Origin: JBGPLH01 sp041486365 [NCBI: Thermodesulfobacteriota bacterium]
Lineage (GTDB): Bacteria; JAUYMQ01
Length of the DNA: 13,097 nt
Direction: 5' to 3'
Assembly: GCA_041486365.1 (NCBI GenBank)
Contig: JBGPLH010000058.1
Span: 1 to 13,097 of the forward strand
A model generated the notes under the pieces. The model saw nothing but the letters and a program-made list of their open reading frames with translations, made no database searches and was not told the DNA's origin. Of this stretch, positions 6,131-13,097 are shown piece after piece; the stretch's first letter is position 1; each line of letters starts with the position of its first letter. Made by a program: the position numbers and the translations under genes.

Positions 6131-7276
6131 ATGCTTGCCCGCCAGCACTTCGAGAAGCTCGAGGCCGAGCGGCTCGCGCCCTACGGGCTCAGGAGCGCCG
6201 AATCGAAGGGACGGAAGCACCAGGAGGAGGAGCACCCCTTCCGGATGGCTTTCCAGCGCGACCGCGATCGGGTGATCCACTCGACCGCGTTCCGGCGCCT
6301 GGAGTACAAGACCCAGGTTTTCGTGAACCACGAAGGAGATCACTACCGCACGCGGCTCACCCACACGATGGAAGCCTCCCAGATTGCGCGGACCATCGCG
6401 CGCGCGCTTCGGCTCAACGAGGATCTCTCGGAGGCCATCGTCCTCGCCCACGATCTAGGGCACACGCCCTTCGGCCACTCGGGCGAGCGGGTGCTCCACC
6501 ACCTGATGGTCGACCACGGCGGCTTCGAGCACAACGCCCAGAGCCTGCGGATCGTGGAGATGCTCGAGGAGCGGTATCCCGGATTCAAGGGGCTCAATCT
6601 CACCTACGAGACGCTGGAGGGGATCCAGAAGCACCGGACCGAGTACGATACGCCCGAGGGCGAGCGCGTGCGCCATCCCGGCCTCGAGGCGCAGACGGCC
6701 GACCTGGCCGACGAGATTGCCTACAACAACCACGACATCGATGACGGGATCGCGAGCGGTATGCTCGACCCGGGGGAGCTGGAGTCCGCCGCGCTATGGC
6801 GCGAGGCGGCCGGCGACGCGCGGTCGAAGTGCGCCGGGGCGACCCCGCACGTTCTGCGCGCCGCCACGATCCGGCGCTTGATCGATCGGCTCGTCACGGA
6901 CGTGATCCTCACGGTGGACAGCCGAATCGAGGCGCTCGGGATCCGATCGGTGGACGACGTGCGGCGCTCGTCCGAGCGGATCGTCGGCTTCTCCGCCGAG
7001 GTGGGGGAGAAGAACGGGGAGCTCAAGCGCTACCTGTACGACAACCTCTACCGGCACACGCGCGTGATCCGGATGGGAACGAAGGCCGAGCGGATCATGG
7101 AGGATCTCTTCAACGCATACGTGCACCAGCCCGAGCAGATGCCGCCGCACTTCGTCCGGCGCGTGCGCGAGGGAGAAGTGCTCCAGCGGGTGATCGCCGA
7201 CTACATCGCTGGCATGACCGACCGCTACGCGATGGACGAGCACCAGAAGCTCTTCGATCCACACGCGCGGGTCTAG
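6131..7276 (+). CDS. Deoxyguanosinetriphosphate triphosphohydrolase-like protein (HD domain)
   Basis: The 381-residue protein belongs to the dGTPase-like HD family, which removes tripolyphosphate from dNTPs and so trims the nucleotide pool. Metal ligands are visible: H78 (RTRLTHTMEA), H107-D108 (VLAHDLGHTPFGHSGE, with H116 close by) and D194 (ADLADEIAYNNHDIDD). FEHNAQSLRIVE (132-143) is another family block, and the N-terminal DRDRVIHSTAFRRLEYKTQV (44-63) is near-diagnostic of the shorter dGTPase-like branch. The length fits that branch (about 370-400 residues) rather than the 505-residue E. coli Dgt, so dGTP specificity is not assured. ATG 6131 follows a strong GAGGAAGGA (6116-6124) by 6 bases. 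It is flanked by a nuclease-domain gene upstream, and no terminator is evident after it. Confidence 0.94.
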   Translation: MLARQHFEKLEAERLAPYGLRSAESKGRKHQEEEHPFRMAFQRDRDRVIHSTAFRRLEYKTQVFVNHEGDHYRTRLTHTMEASQIARTIARALRLNEDLSEAIVLAHDLGHTPFGHSGERVLHHLMVDHGGFEHNAQSLRIVEMLEERYPGFKGLNLTYETLEGIQKHRTEYDTPEGERVRHPGLEAQTADLADEIAYNNHDIDDGIASGMLDPGELESAALWREAAGDARSKCAGATPHVLRAATIRRLIDRLVTDVILTVDSRIEALGIRSVDDVRRSSERIVGFSAEVGEKNGELKRYLYDNLYRHTRVIRMGTKAERIMEDLFNAYVHQPEQMPPHFVRRVREGEVLQRVIADYIAGMTDRYAMDEHQKLFDPHARV

Positions 7277-7304
7277 GACGGCAACCTGACGATGTGCTCG
7301 CGCG

Positions 7305-7333
7305 TTGACCCGCGCATTCCGCTCTGATACGTT
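7305..7333 (+). promoter_or_regulatory. Promoter for cutA and the coupled 520-aa gene
   Basis: TTGACC (7305-7310), a 17-base spacer and TACGTT (7328-7333) with an upstream TG two bases before it form a likely sigma-70 promoter. Transcription would start near 7340, giving a leader of about 50 bases to ATG 7392. The -10 and discriminator share the 11-mer ACGTTCCGCCC with the promoter at 4979-5008. Confidence 0.55.
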
Positions 7334-7391
7334 CCGCCCCCGAAGCCGATCCGCCGCATTCTCGCGTTTTCACACCGGATCCGGAGTAGGG

Positions 7392-7817
7392 ATGGGAGCG
7401 ACCACCCGCCCGGCAGCGACGATGTCCGCCGCGCGCGATGCGATCGTGGTCCTGTCGACCGCACCCGACATGGCGACCGGCGAGCGAATCGCCCGCGCGC
7501 TGGTCGAGGCGCGTCTGGCGGCCTGCGTGAACATCGTGCCGGGCCTCGTCTCCGTCTACCGGTGGAAGGGATCCGTCTCGCGCGAACCGGAGGTCCTCTG
7601 CGTCATCAAGACGCGGCGGACACTGCTCTCGCGCATGGCGGCGCGGCTGCGCGACGCGCACCCCTACGAAGTTCCCGAGATCCTCGCGATAGGGGTGCAG
7701 GCCGGCGCGAGGCCCTACCTCGAGTGGCTGCTCGCGGAGACGCTCCCCCGGCCGGGGAACAATCCGCCCGCCCGGCGCGCACGATCGGTACCGAAAGGGA
7801 AGGGAAGGAAGCGTTGA
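7392..7817 (+). CDS. cutA: CutA divalent-cation tolerance family protein
   Basis: The 141-residue product is a CutA1-family protein, a small trimeric ferredoxin-like fold linked by name to divalent metal tolerance; its biochemical role is still unclear. The hallmarks are LVEARLAACVNIVPG (37-51), SVYRWKGSVSREPEVL (54-69), the family signature HPYEVPEI (90-97) and the late YLEWLLAE (109-116). Against the usual length of about 105-115 residues there is a short N-terminal extension (about 16 residues) and a basic, probably disordered tail of about 23 residues (118-141). ATG 7392 is chosen because GGAG (7383-7386) is 5 bases upstream. An ATG at 7422 is nearer the core but lacks a good site. Its stop TGA overlaps the TTG start of the following gene, so the two are likely translationally coupled. 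Confidence 0.93.
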   Translation: MGATTRPAATMSAARDAIVVLSTAPDMATGERIARALVEARLAACVNIVPGLVSVYRWKGSVSREPEVLCVIKTRRTLLSRMAARLRDAHPYEVPEILAIGVQAGARPYLEWLLAETLPRPGNNPPARRARSVPKGKGRKR

Positions 7818-9376
7818 AGAAGACGACCCCGAAGGATACCGCGCCGGGACGGTGGCGCGCGGCCGAAGAAAAGCTCACGCGGTTGCTTCAGGCCGACGCC
7901 GGCCCGGGGACGGAAGGGCTCACCGAGGAGGAGCTCTCGATCGTGAGCGCGCGGCGGTTCGACAAGGCGGACGCGGAGACTCGCCGGTCGCTCGTGCGCC
8001 TCGCCCTGAGGCTGCGCTCGCCTCTCACCGCGAAGGCGCTGGTCGCCAAGGCCGGACCTGCACTCGACCTCGACACTCTCGCGAGCCTCGCGGAACTCGC
8101 GGGTCTCGCCGGAGAGTCGCCCGCCTGGCTCTCCGACGTGCCCGCGATCCGCGAAGAGATCGGCGGCGTCATCGCCGCTCTCAAGGCAGGAGGGGGCGTG
8201 GCCGCGCTGGAGAAGGCCCCACGCTTCGCGTCGCTTCCGCCGGAGCTTCGCGGCGCGGCCCTCCGCTCCCTGGCGCAGGGCGCGGGCGAGGCGATCGTCC
8301 CGCTCGCCCGCGAGATAGCGGGGCAGGACCCCGGGATCGCCGTCGAGGTTGCCGACGCCATCGCTTCCGTGGCCTCTGAATCGGTTGGGGCGCTGCTCGT
8401 CGAGTTCCTCGGAGGCGCGGAGGACAGGTTTGTCGTGAAGTCCCTGCGCCGCGCAATCCAGCGCCTCCGGCAGGCCGGGATCCGGGTGGAGCTGCCCAAG
8501 GAGGGTGAGCCCGTCTTCAAGCCGGCCGAGCGCGCGAAGCCGGAGGCCTTCGTGACAGGGATTGATGCCCACGGGGCAAGGCTGGTCTTTCTGGTGCAGC
8601 CACGCTCTCCGCACGGGTTGAATCTGTTCGAAGCACTCACCACCGAAGACCGGGGCCTCGTCGAGTTCCGGGCCTACGAGACGCACCGCCGCGGGGTCGA
8701 CCGATTCCTCGATGCGCTCCGGGAGCGCAGCCCTCTGGTCCTCACCGCCACGGAGCCCGCCCATGCGCGCTGGCTCGTCGCGGAGGCGATGGAGCGGAAC
8801 GTCCGCTCGGGCACGCGGCTCCCCGCGGGAGCCAGCGAGCTTCGCCTCCTCTGGGACACGGGAGACCAACCCGCCGCGCCCGCCCCGGAGTCCGTTTCGC
8901 GCGTTGCCGATTCGGACTCGGCGCTGGCCTCTTCGGCGAAGCTGATGGAGCACGAGTCGTTCAAGGGCTGGTACGTCGATCCAGATCTCCTGAAACCGGC
9001 GCTCGAGAAGATTCACGACGCCGGGTCCTCCAGGATCGTGCTCACGCCGCTTCAGAAGAACGAGCGGCTTGCCTCAGTCGTCCGGGAGGCCACCGACGAG
9101 ATCTTCGCCGCAGGCGGGCCCGATTCACTGCGCGCCCGCTACGCCCGGCGCCTCTTGGAGATGGCGCACCTCTTCACCCTCCGGAACGACCCGGACACCG
9201 CAAGGCAGGCGCGATCCGCGGCCGACCACCTGGGCAAGCCGGATTCCCGCCCGTCATTGAACCCCTTCGCCTACGCGCTCGTGGAGAAGACGCTCACGAT
9301 CCTCGCCCGGGACGAGGAGGAGCGGGAGAAGAAGGCGAAGAAAGAGGCGGAGGCTTCTCTGCTCGTGAAGCCCTGA
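7814..9376 (+). CDS. HEAT-repeat-like protein of unknown function (520 aa)
   Basis: This large cytoplasmic protein has no signal peptide or membrane segment. I do not recognise it as a named family. Residues 1-125 are helical and charged. About 125-225 look like HEAT-type helical repeats (for example LPPELRGAALRSLAQGAGEAI and DPGIAVEVADAIASVASES). A mixed beta/alpha segment follows (about 245-350, with AFVTGIDAHGARLVFLVQP), then a Pro/Ser/Ala linker (350-375), a helical C-terminal domain (380-497) and a charged Lys/Glu helix (499-516). HEAT plus an open beta region suggests a scaffold or protein-binding role, an inference only. The start is placed at TTG 7814, with GGAAGGAAG (7803-7811) just upstream, which overlaps the CutA stop as TTGA. 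Longer upstream in-frame starts would lie inside cutA. It ends at a strong terminator. Confidence 0.75.
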   Translation: MKKTTPKDTAPGRWRAAEEKLTRLLQADAGPGTEGLTEEELSIVSARRFDKADAETRRSLVRLALRLRSPLTAKALVAKAGPALDLDTLASLAELAGLAGESPAWLSDVPAIREEIGGVIAALKAGGGVAALEKAPRFASLPPELRGAALRSLAQGAGEAIVPLAREIAGQDPGIAVEVADAIASVASESVGALLVEFLGGAEDRFVVKSLRRAIQRLRQAGIRVELPKEGEPVFKPAERAKPEAFVTGIDAHGARLVFLVQPRSPHGLNLFEALTTEDRGLVEFRAYETHRRGVDRFLDALRERSPLVLTATEPAHARWLVAEAMERNVRSGTRLPAGASELRLLWDTGDQPAAPAPESVSRVADSDSALASSAKLMEHESFKGWYVDPDLLKPALEKIHDAGSSRIVLTPLQKNERLASVVREATDEIFAAGGPDSLRARYARRLLEMAHLFTLRNDPDTARQARSAADHLGKPDSRPSLNPFAYALVEKTLTILARDEEEREKKAKKEAEASLLVKP

Positions 9377-9418
9377 GCCGTCCGCTGAGGGTTGCATCGC
9401 CCGGCACGTCTCGTTCCC

Positions 9419-9444
9419 ACCGGCCTTCGCGAGAGGCCGGTTTT
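9419..9444 (+). terminator. Intrinsic terminator after the 520-aa gene
   Basis: An 8-bp perfect stem ACCGGCCT (9419-9426) / AGGCCGGT (9434-9441) with the loop TCGCGAG is followed by TTTT (9441-9444) and CCGTCTTT. It is oriented for the plus strand. The minus-strand gene ending at 9459 has no matching T-tract on its side. Confidence 0.85.
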
Positions 9445-9458
9445 CCGTCTTTACCTCC

Positions 9459-9713
9459 TCAAGCCGAACGGTGCCGGAGGGGCCGCAAGTTGCGATCGGT
9501 CCGGGTCGGGTGGCCCGGACGGACGATCCCGCCCCTCGCCCCGGAAGGTTCGGGGAGCCGGTGAGCGGCCGCGGATTTTTCAGGCGGACGATCGATCATC
9601 CGCACGATGCCCCGGCGACCGCAGCCGGCGCAGGTCCAGAAGCTCAGATAAATGCGTTCGTCGGCAGCCAGGTCGAAGCTGAGGTCGCCGACGTGGCAGT
9701 GAGGGCAGTGCAT
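9459..9713 (-). CDS. Small zinc-ribbon protein (84 aa)
   Basis: The 84-residue product begins with a zinc ribbon: C3-P-H-C6 and C28-A-G-C31, separated by a predicted beta-hairpin stretch of about 20 residues (LSFDLAADERIYLSFWT). The pattern C-x2-C-x21-C-x2-C with an aromatic residue before the second pair is typical of small ribbons that bind nucleic acid or protein. Residues 40-84 are Pro/Arg/Gly rich and have no recognisable structure. This tail may be unstructured, or the true end could lie earlier if the assembly has a frameshift. The start is set at ATG 9713, which has GGAG 6 bases upstream on the minus strand. An upstream in-frame extension up to 9848 has no such site and no homology that I recognise. 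It is codirectional with the Lon-N gene and about 200 bases after it. Function is unknown. Confidence 0.55.
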   Translation of the reverse strand: MHCPHCHVGDLSFDLAADERIYLSFWTCAGCGRRGIVRMIDRPPEKSAAAHRLPEPSGARGGIVRPGHPTRTDRNLRPLRHRSA

Positions 9714-9920
9714 CGGGGTCTCCGTGGGAAGGCCGCTGCGGGACGAGGAGCCCGAAGCGACCATGGTTTGGGCGATGAAAAAGCGAAAGATACGGGCGTC
9801 GTTCCACCGCTTGTGCTTGGACTCCAGCCTAGCGTGAGTCTGTGACAAAAGACCGAGAGGGCACTCCGAAGCAGGCCATCTCCCGGGTAGCGTCGAGAAC
9901 GGACGGATCTCCCCCCTTGA

Positions 9921-10544
9921 TCAGCCCTCGATTCCCGCCAGCGCCCCCTGGAGGACGTCGCTCACACGCCGGAGCCGGGCGTTCACGTCGAGGGTCTCGA
10001 GGAGCTCCTGTTTCAGGGTTTCCTCCTGGAGGAGGTAGAAGGCGACGAAGTCGGTGAGAAAAGAAGGATCGTCCATGAAAGAGAGGAGGTTGAGCAGCCT
10101 GGCGGCGTTCCCCGCATCGAGCAGGAAGACGAGCTGTTGGGAGAGCCGGACGATCTCCAGCACCCGCGCCGCGCGAATACTGGGGGCGCAGGCGGTCTCC
10201 TCAAGGACCCGCGCGCCCGCCCGGATATAGGGGATCTCCTGGTTCACCTCCTCGATCGCGATCCGGGCGACCCCGCGGACCATGATGTTCTTCTCGCCAT
10301 CCTCGAGCTCCTGCACCTCCACGATCTCGCCCAGCCCGCAGACCCGCCCCGTGGTGATCCCACCCTCTCCCTGCCGCAACATGGAAATCGCGAGCCGGCG
10401 GTCCTCCTGAAGGGCCTGGTTGACCATGAGCTTGTATCGCTCCTCGAAGATGTACAAAGGAATCGTCACCCCCGGGTACAGGACCGCTTTCGGCAGGGGA
10501 AAGACGGGGACGTGACGGAGCCGCCGGAGCCGGGGTGAATCCAT
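9921..10544 (-). CDS. Stand-alone Lon N-terminal (LAN) substrate-binding domain protein
   Basis: The 207-residue protein consists almost only of the Lon protease N-terminal domain, without the ATPase or peptidase parts. The hallmark VPVFPLPKAVLYPGVTIP (12-29) with YIFEERYKLMVNQAL directly after it and the later GLGEIVEVQELEDGEKNIMV and GVARIAIEEV segments match the fold. The C-terminal half is helical (QQLVFLLDAGNAARLLNLL, DPSFLTDFVAFYLLQ) and ends at LQGALAGIEG. Such proteins occur widely in bacteria as LON peptidase substrate-binding domain proteins; their role is not settled, though peptide binding is the usual expectation. Length is typical. Start ATG 10544 has only a weak AGGA about 14 bases upstream. 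It is divergent from the ABC exporter. Confidence 0.93.
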   Translation of the reverse strand: MDSPRLRRLRHVPVFPLPKAVLYPGVTIPLYIFEERYKLMVNQALQEDRRLAISMLRQGEGGITTGRVCGLGEIVEVQELEDGEKNIMVRGVARIAIEEVNQEIPYIRAGARVLEETACAPSIRAARVLEIVRLSQQLVFLLDAGNAARLLNLLSFMDDPSFLTDFVAFYLLQEETLKQELLETLDVNARLRRVSDVLQGALAGIEG

Positions 10545-10593
10545 CGCGGGATCGTCCTAGCGCTACCCGGGCCGGCAGCCTGGAGGAGGTCGG

Positions 10594-10622
10594 TTGTGGA
10601 ACGAACGGACGGTTCCTATCAT
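10594..10622 (+). promoter_or_regulatory. Possible promoter for the ABC exporter operon
   Basis: TTGTGG (10594-10599), a 17-base spacer and TATCAT (10617-10622) could drive the exporter genes, with a start near 10629. The same AT-rich core reads TATGAT on the opposite strand, so the divergent Lon-N gene may use it too, though with a poor -35. Confidence 0.45.
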
Positions 10623-10733
10623 AGTGCGGCTCCGGCCCGTCCGGGAGTGGATCCGGGCGAATAGCGGCGGCCATCGTCATTCCAAGGCCGCCCCGAAATC
10701 CCCCTTCTCGGATCTGCACGGGGGCGAAGCGCG

Positions 10734-11714
10734 ATGGCCCTGCTCCCCCCGAGAGAGGGCCGACCTCCAGCAAAACGAAAGGCCCCTGTGTCCTCCGACG
10801 TCGTCCTCGCCACCGATCATCTCACGAAGCGATTCGGCAAGCGCACCGCCGTGGACCGCCTCTCGCTGGAGGTCCGTCGCGGCGATGTCTTTGGCTTCCT
10901 CGGTCCCAACGGCGCCGGGAAGAGCACGACGATGCGCATGATCCTCGGGCTGGTGCACCCCAGCGGCGGGAGCGTGCGTATTGCCGGGGTGGACACGGCC
11001 CGTGACCGCCGGGCCGCGCTGGCGCGGGTGGGCTCGGTCGTCGAGAAGCCGGGCTTCTACCTCCATCTGTCTGGGTGGGAGAACCTGGCCATCTTCGCCT
11101 CCCTCGGCGGCGGTGCCGCCCGCGCGCGCATGGAGGAAATCCTCGAGGTGGTCGGCCTGCGCGGCCGCGAGCACGATCCGGTCGCCGTCTACTCCCACGG
11201 GATGCGCCAGCGCCTCGGGATCGCGCAGGCCCTGCTCCCGGATCCCGATCTGATCCTTCTGGACGAGCCGGGCGACGGGCTCGATCCCCGGGGGAGCCGT
11301 GAGATCCGGCAGCTCATCCGCTGCCTCACCGACGATCGGCGGCTCACGATTTTCCTGTCGAGCCACTTCCTCCATGAGGTGGAGCAGCTGTGCAACCGCG
11401 TGGCAATCCTGAACAGGGGCGGGCTCCTGTACCAGGGGACCGTGGAGGGGCTCATGACGCAGGAGTCGCATCTGCGCGTCGGCGTTGACAGGGTCCAGGA
11501 GGCGCGCGAGTTCCTCGCGGCGCTGGACGGTGTGAGTGTGCTCTTCGAGGACGTGGACGCGCTCACGCTCCGGCTGTCAGGCGTGCAGGCGCCATGGGTG
11601 AACGAGCAGCTCGTCGGGAAGGGATTCCGGGTACACCAGCTCGCGGCGGTGCGCGAGACCCTCGAGACCGTCTTCCTCCGCCTCACCGCGGGAGAGGCGA
11701 ACATCGCGGCCTGA
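10734..11714 (+). CDS. ABC transporter ATP-binding protein (BcrA/CcmA-like, ABC-2 exporter)
   Basis: The product is the ATPase of an ABC-2 exporter. All motor motifs are present: Walker A GPNGAGKST (57-65), signature YSHGMRQRLGIAQALL (153-168), Walker B LILLDEP (173-179), D-loop GDGLDP and H-loop SSHFLHEVE with H211. The Q-loop position reads SVVEKPGFYLHLSGWENL, with Glu (E104) where many ABC proteins have Gln; this resembles the E-loop of BcrA/LanF-type ATPases. The C-terminal 80 residues (about 245-326) are a small regulatory domain common in this group. The ATG at 10734 gives 326 residues but has only a weak upstream GGGGG. A GTG at 10788 (AAAGG upstream, 308 residues) would start closer to the conserved fold and may be the true start. 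The permease gene follows after 28 bases, so they form one transporter. The cargo is unknown. Confidence 0.9.
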   Translation: MALLPPREGRPPAKRKAPVSSDVVLATDHLTKRFGKRTAVDRLSLEVRRGDVFGFLGPNGAGKSTTMRMILGLVHPSGGSVRIAGVDTARDRRAALARVGSVVEKPGFYLHLSGWENLAIFASLGGGAARARMEEILEVVGLRGREHDPVAVYSHGMRQRLGIAQALLPDPDLILLDEPGDGLDPRGSREIRQLIRCLTDDRRLTIFLSSHFLHEVEQLCNRVAILNRGGLLYQGTVEGLMTQESHLRVGVDRVQEAREFLAALDGVSVLFEDVDALTLRLSGVQAPWVNEQLVGKGFRVHQLAAVRETLETVFLRLTAGEANIAA

Positions 11715-11742
11715 CGGATCCCGGCCGCCGGGAGCAAGCGCT

Positions 11743-12594
11743 TTGGGCTTCTGGACCCTGATCCGCCTGGAAATCATGAAGCTGCGGAGAAACCGCGCAG
11801 TGGCCCTGGGTCTGGGGAGCCTCGTCGCGTTCCTGCTGCTCATGCTCTGGGGTTTTTACAGCTACGCGTCCCGGCAAACGGGGGGCCTGTCCCTCTTCCG
11901 GGAAGCGGCCGAGCACCCCACGTACTTCAACGGTCTCCTCTTCTCGCTTTATTCCGTCTATTTCGCCTTCCACTTCGTGATGCCTGTGGTCGTCGCGATG
12001 ATCGCGGGCGCGCAGATCTCGGGCGAGGCCCACGGCGGCACGCTGCGCGCGATCCTCTCGCGCCCCGTGGGCAGGGCCGAACTCGTCGTCTCGAAGTTTC
12101 TCGTCACGGCACTGTACGCCTGGCTGGTGCTGGCCGCCTTCATCGCCCTGAACCTGCTCACCGGATTCGTGCTCGTGGGCTGGGGAGATCTCGGCCTGTA
12201 CCCAGGTCCCCTCGGCCTCGTGGACGAGCCGGGGAGCATCGCGCGCAATGAGGCGCTGCTGCGCTTCGGGATGGCGACGCTCTCGGGCACCTGGTCGCTT
12301 CTCACGCTGATCGCGCTGGCGTTCCTCTTCAGCGTGATCGTCGACACCCCCGTGGTCTCGGTGACCGCGGCGATCCTCGTCTACCTGATCCTCACCGTCA
12401 TTGGCAGGGTCGAGTTCTTCTCCGACATCAAGCCGTACTTCTTCACCACGGACATGGACTTCTGGCGCGTGGTCTTCAAGCCCGAGATTCCCTGGCGGGA
12501 ACTCGCCTGGAGCGCGATGCGCTGCGGGGCTTACATCTTCGGGCTGCTGCTGGTCGCCGTTGTCCTCTTCGAGCGGCGGGACATCACCACGTGA
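11743..12594 (+). CDS. ABC-2 type transporter permease
   Basis: The 283-residue membrane protein is the partner of the preceding ATPase. Six hydrophobic segments can be placed near residues 20-40, 66-89, 118-146, 181-201, 203-221 and 261-277. Between the second and third is the cytoplasmic segment AQISGEAHGGTLRAILSRPV (90-109), the conserved coupling element of ABC-2 permeases, where a Glu is followed by GTL and a SRP-like turn. Length and topology match BcrB/NatB-like permeases of drug, antibiotic or ion exporters. The start is TTG 11743, with GGAG (11731-11734) eight bases upstream. The substrate cannot be told. The next gene begins 17 bases after the stop and may share the transcript. Confidence 0.88.
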   Translation: MGFWTLIRLEIMKLRRNRAVALGLGSLVAFLLLMLWGFYSYASRQTGGLSLFREAAEHPTYFNGLLFSLYSVYFAFHFVMPVVVAMIAGAQISGEAHGGTLRAILSRPVGRAELVVSKFLVTALYAWLVLAAFIALNLLTGFVLVGWGDLGLYPGPLGLVDEPGSIARNEALLRFGMATLSGTWSLLTLIALAFLFSVIVDTPVVSVTAAILVYLILTVIGRVEFFSDIKPYFFTTDMDFWRVVFKPEIPWRELAWSAMRCGAYIFGLLLVAVVLFERRDITT

Positions 12595-12610
12595 TGAGGG
12601 CGCGGGGCGG

Positions 12611-13097
12611 ATGGCGATGAGACGGGAAGGGTTCGGCATCAAGATCGTGCTCGCCGCCGGACTGCTGGCGATGCTCGCGGGCGCTCGCGCGCTGCGGCCG
12701 ATCCAGGGACTCGTGGCCCTCGCACCCGCCATCGACTTCACCGGTGGCGGCTGGCGCGTCAAGGTCCTCACCTGGAATCTCGGTTACGCCTACGGGAAGA
12801 TGGACAGCCGGGCCCACGACGAGGATCTTCCCGCGGTGGTCCGTGTGATCGAGGCCGAGCGGCCGGACGTCGTGGCGCTCCAGGAGCTTTCCGGCCGCCG
12901 GCAGCTGCGCTCGCTCGTGACCCGGCTCGGCGGCGAGTACCGGGGTTTCCTGGACGAGGGGGGCGACGCTGATCGCTTCGCGGGTATTCTCGTGCGCGCC
13001 CCCAAGATGGAGTTCCGCGCGATCCGCACGAGCGCGGGCCGCAGCGCGAGCGCCGCGGTTTTCCGGGTGGCTCGCAGCCCCCTCACGATCTGCGCCA
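12611..13097 (+). CDS. Endonuclease/exonuclease/phosphatase family protein (3' end outside the window)
   Basis: An open frame runs from ATG 12611 (a second ATG is at 12617) to the end of the window, 162 codons without a stop. The protein begins with a basic stretch and a hydrophobic segment (about residues 9-26, IKIVLAAGLLAMLAG), probably a signal or anchor sequence, so the enzyme should work outside the cytoplasm or at the membrane. From residue 49 it matches the EEP fold, which includes DNases, sphingomyelinases and inositol phosphatases: VKVLTWNLGYAYGK (catalytic N56) and ERPDVVALQELSGR (metal ligand E92). The rest of the fold, including the catalytic His/Asp motifs, is cut off. The substrate (nucleic acid, phospholipid or phosphoester) cannot be told. 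It follows the exporter permease by 16 bases and is probably cotranscribed. Confidence 0.8.
   Translation, partial: MAMRREGFGIKIVLAAGLLAMLAGARALRPIQGLVALAPAIDFTGGGWRVKVLTWNLGYAYGKMDSRAHDEDLPAVVRVIEAERPDVVALQELSGRRQLRSLVTRLGGEYRGFLDEGGDADRFAGILVRAPKMEFRAIRTSAGRSASAAVFRVARSPLTICA

Noticed and set aside
7715-9016. 433-codon minus-strand open frame over the 520-aa gene
   Set aside because: It is the antisense of a better-supported frame that has a Shine-Dalgarno site, translational coupling and a terminator; its composition is Arg/Gly/Glu-biased as in shadows.
11683-12771. 362-codon minus-strand open frame over the ABC permease
   Set aside because: Its sequence is charged and repetitive (HRDHGGVDDHAEEERQRD) while the plus strand encodes a convincing six-segment membrane protein with coupling motif.

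Overview
This is a GC-rich stretch of bacterial chromosome that reads as ordinary housekeeping and metabolic DNA. I see no transposase, integrase, CRISPR array, tRNA or rRNA. Gene content (an HU/IHF-family protein, a class V aminotransferase, a dGTPase-like HD protein, CutA, a YprB-like RNase H-fold protein, a lone Lon-N domain) and sigma-70-like promoters fit a GC-rich, environmental, Gram-negative-type lineage. Candidatus Eisenbacteria, Myxococcota or Acidobacteriota relatives are possible, but no gene here fixes the phylum and I hold that placement loosely.

Layout, left to right. Positions 1-108 are the tail of a forward gene. A 66-residue zinc-ribbon microprotein (243-443) follows, behind a hairpin that covers its ribosome binding site, and it ends at a strong intrinsic terminator (464-489). 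A single HU/IHF-like gene (653-988) has its own promoter and terminator. An alanine-glyoxylate/serine-pyruvate type aminotransferase (1127-2314) lies on the minus strand. Divergent from it is a forward run: PilZ protein (2537-2989), ClpX-like unfoldase without the usual N-terminal zinc domain (3013-4116), HIT protein (4174-4515) and 4HBT thioesterase (4539-4982). The end of the thioesterase gene carries a promoter for a small membrane-anchored protein (5016-5396) whose mRNA may be leaderless.

Next come a YprB-like exonuclease domain (5485-5958) and a dGTPase-like HD protein (6131-7276), both plausible in nucleic acid or nucleotide turnover. CutA (7392-7817) is translationally coupled to a 520-residue HEAT-like protein of unknown function (7814-9376), closed by a terminator. 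Two minus-strand genes follow: a small zinc ribbon (9459-9713) and a lone Lon N-terminal domain protein (9921-10544). A forward ABC-2 exporter (ATPase 10734-11714, permease 11743-12594) and the start of an endonuclease/exonuclease/phosphatase-family gene (12611 to the window end) complete the window.

No gap between genes exceeds 300 bases. The long open frames antisense to the listed genes look like GC-rich shadows and are left out. The most interesting candidates are the PilZ/ClpX-like pair, which could be a c-di-GMP-linked unfoldase, the RBS-masking hairpin before the zinc microprotein, and the possibly leaderless membrane protein. All are hypotheses from sequence alone.
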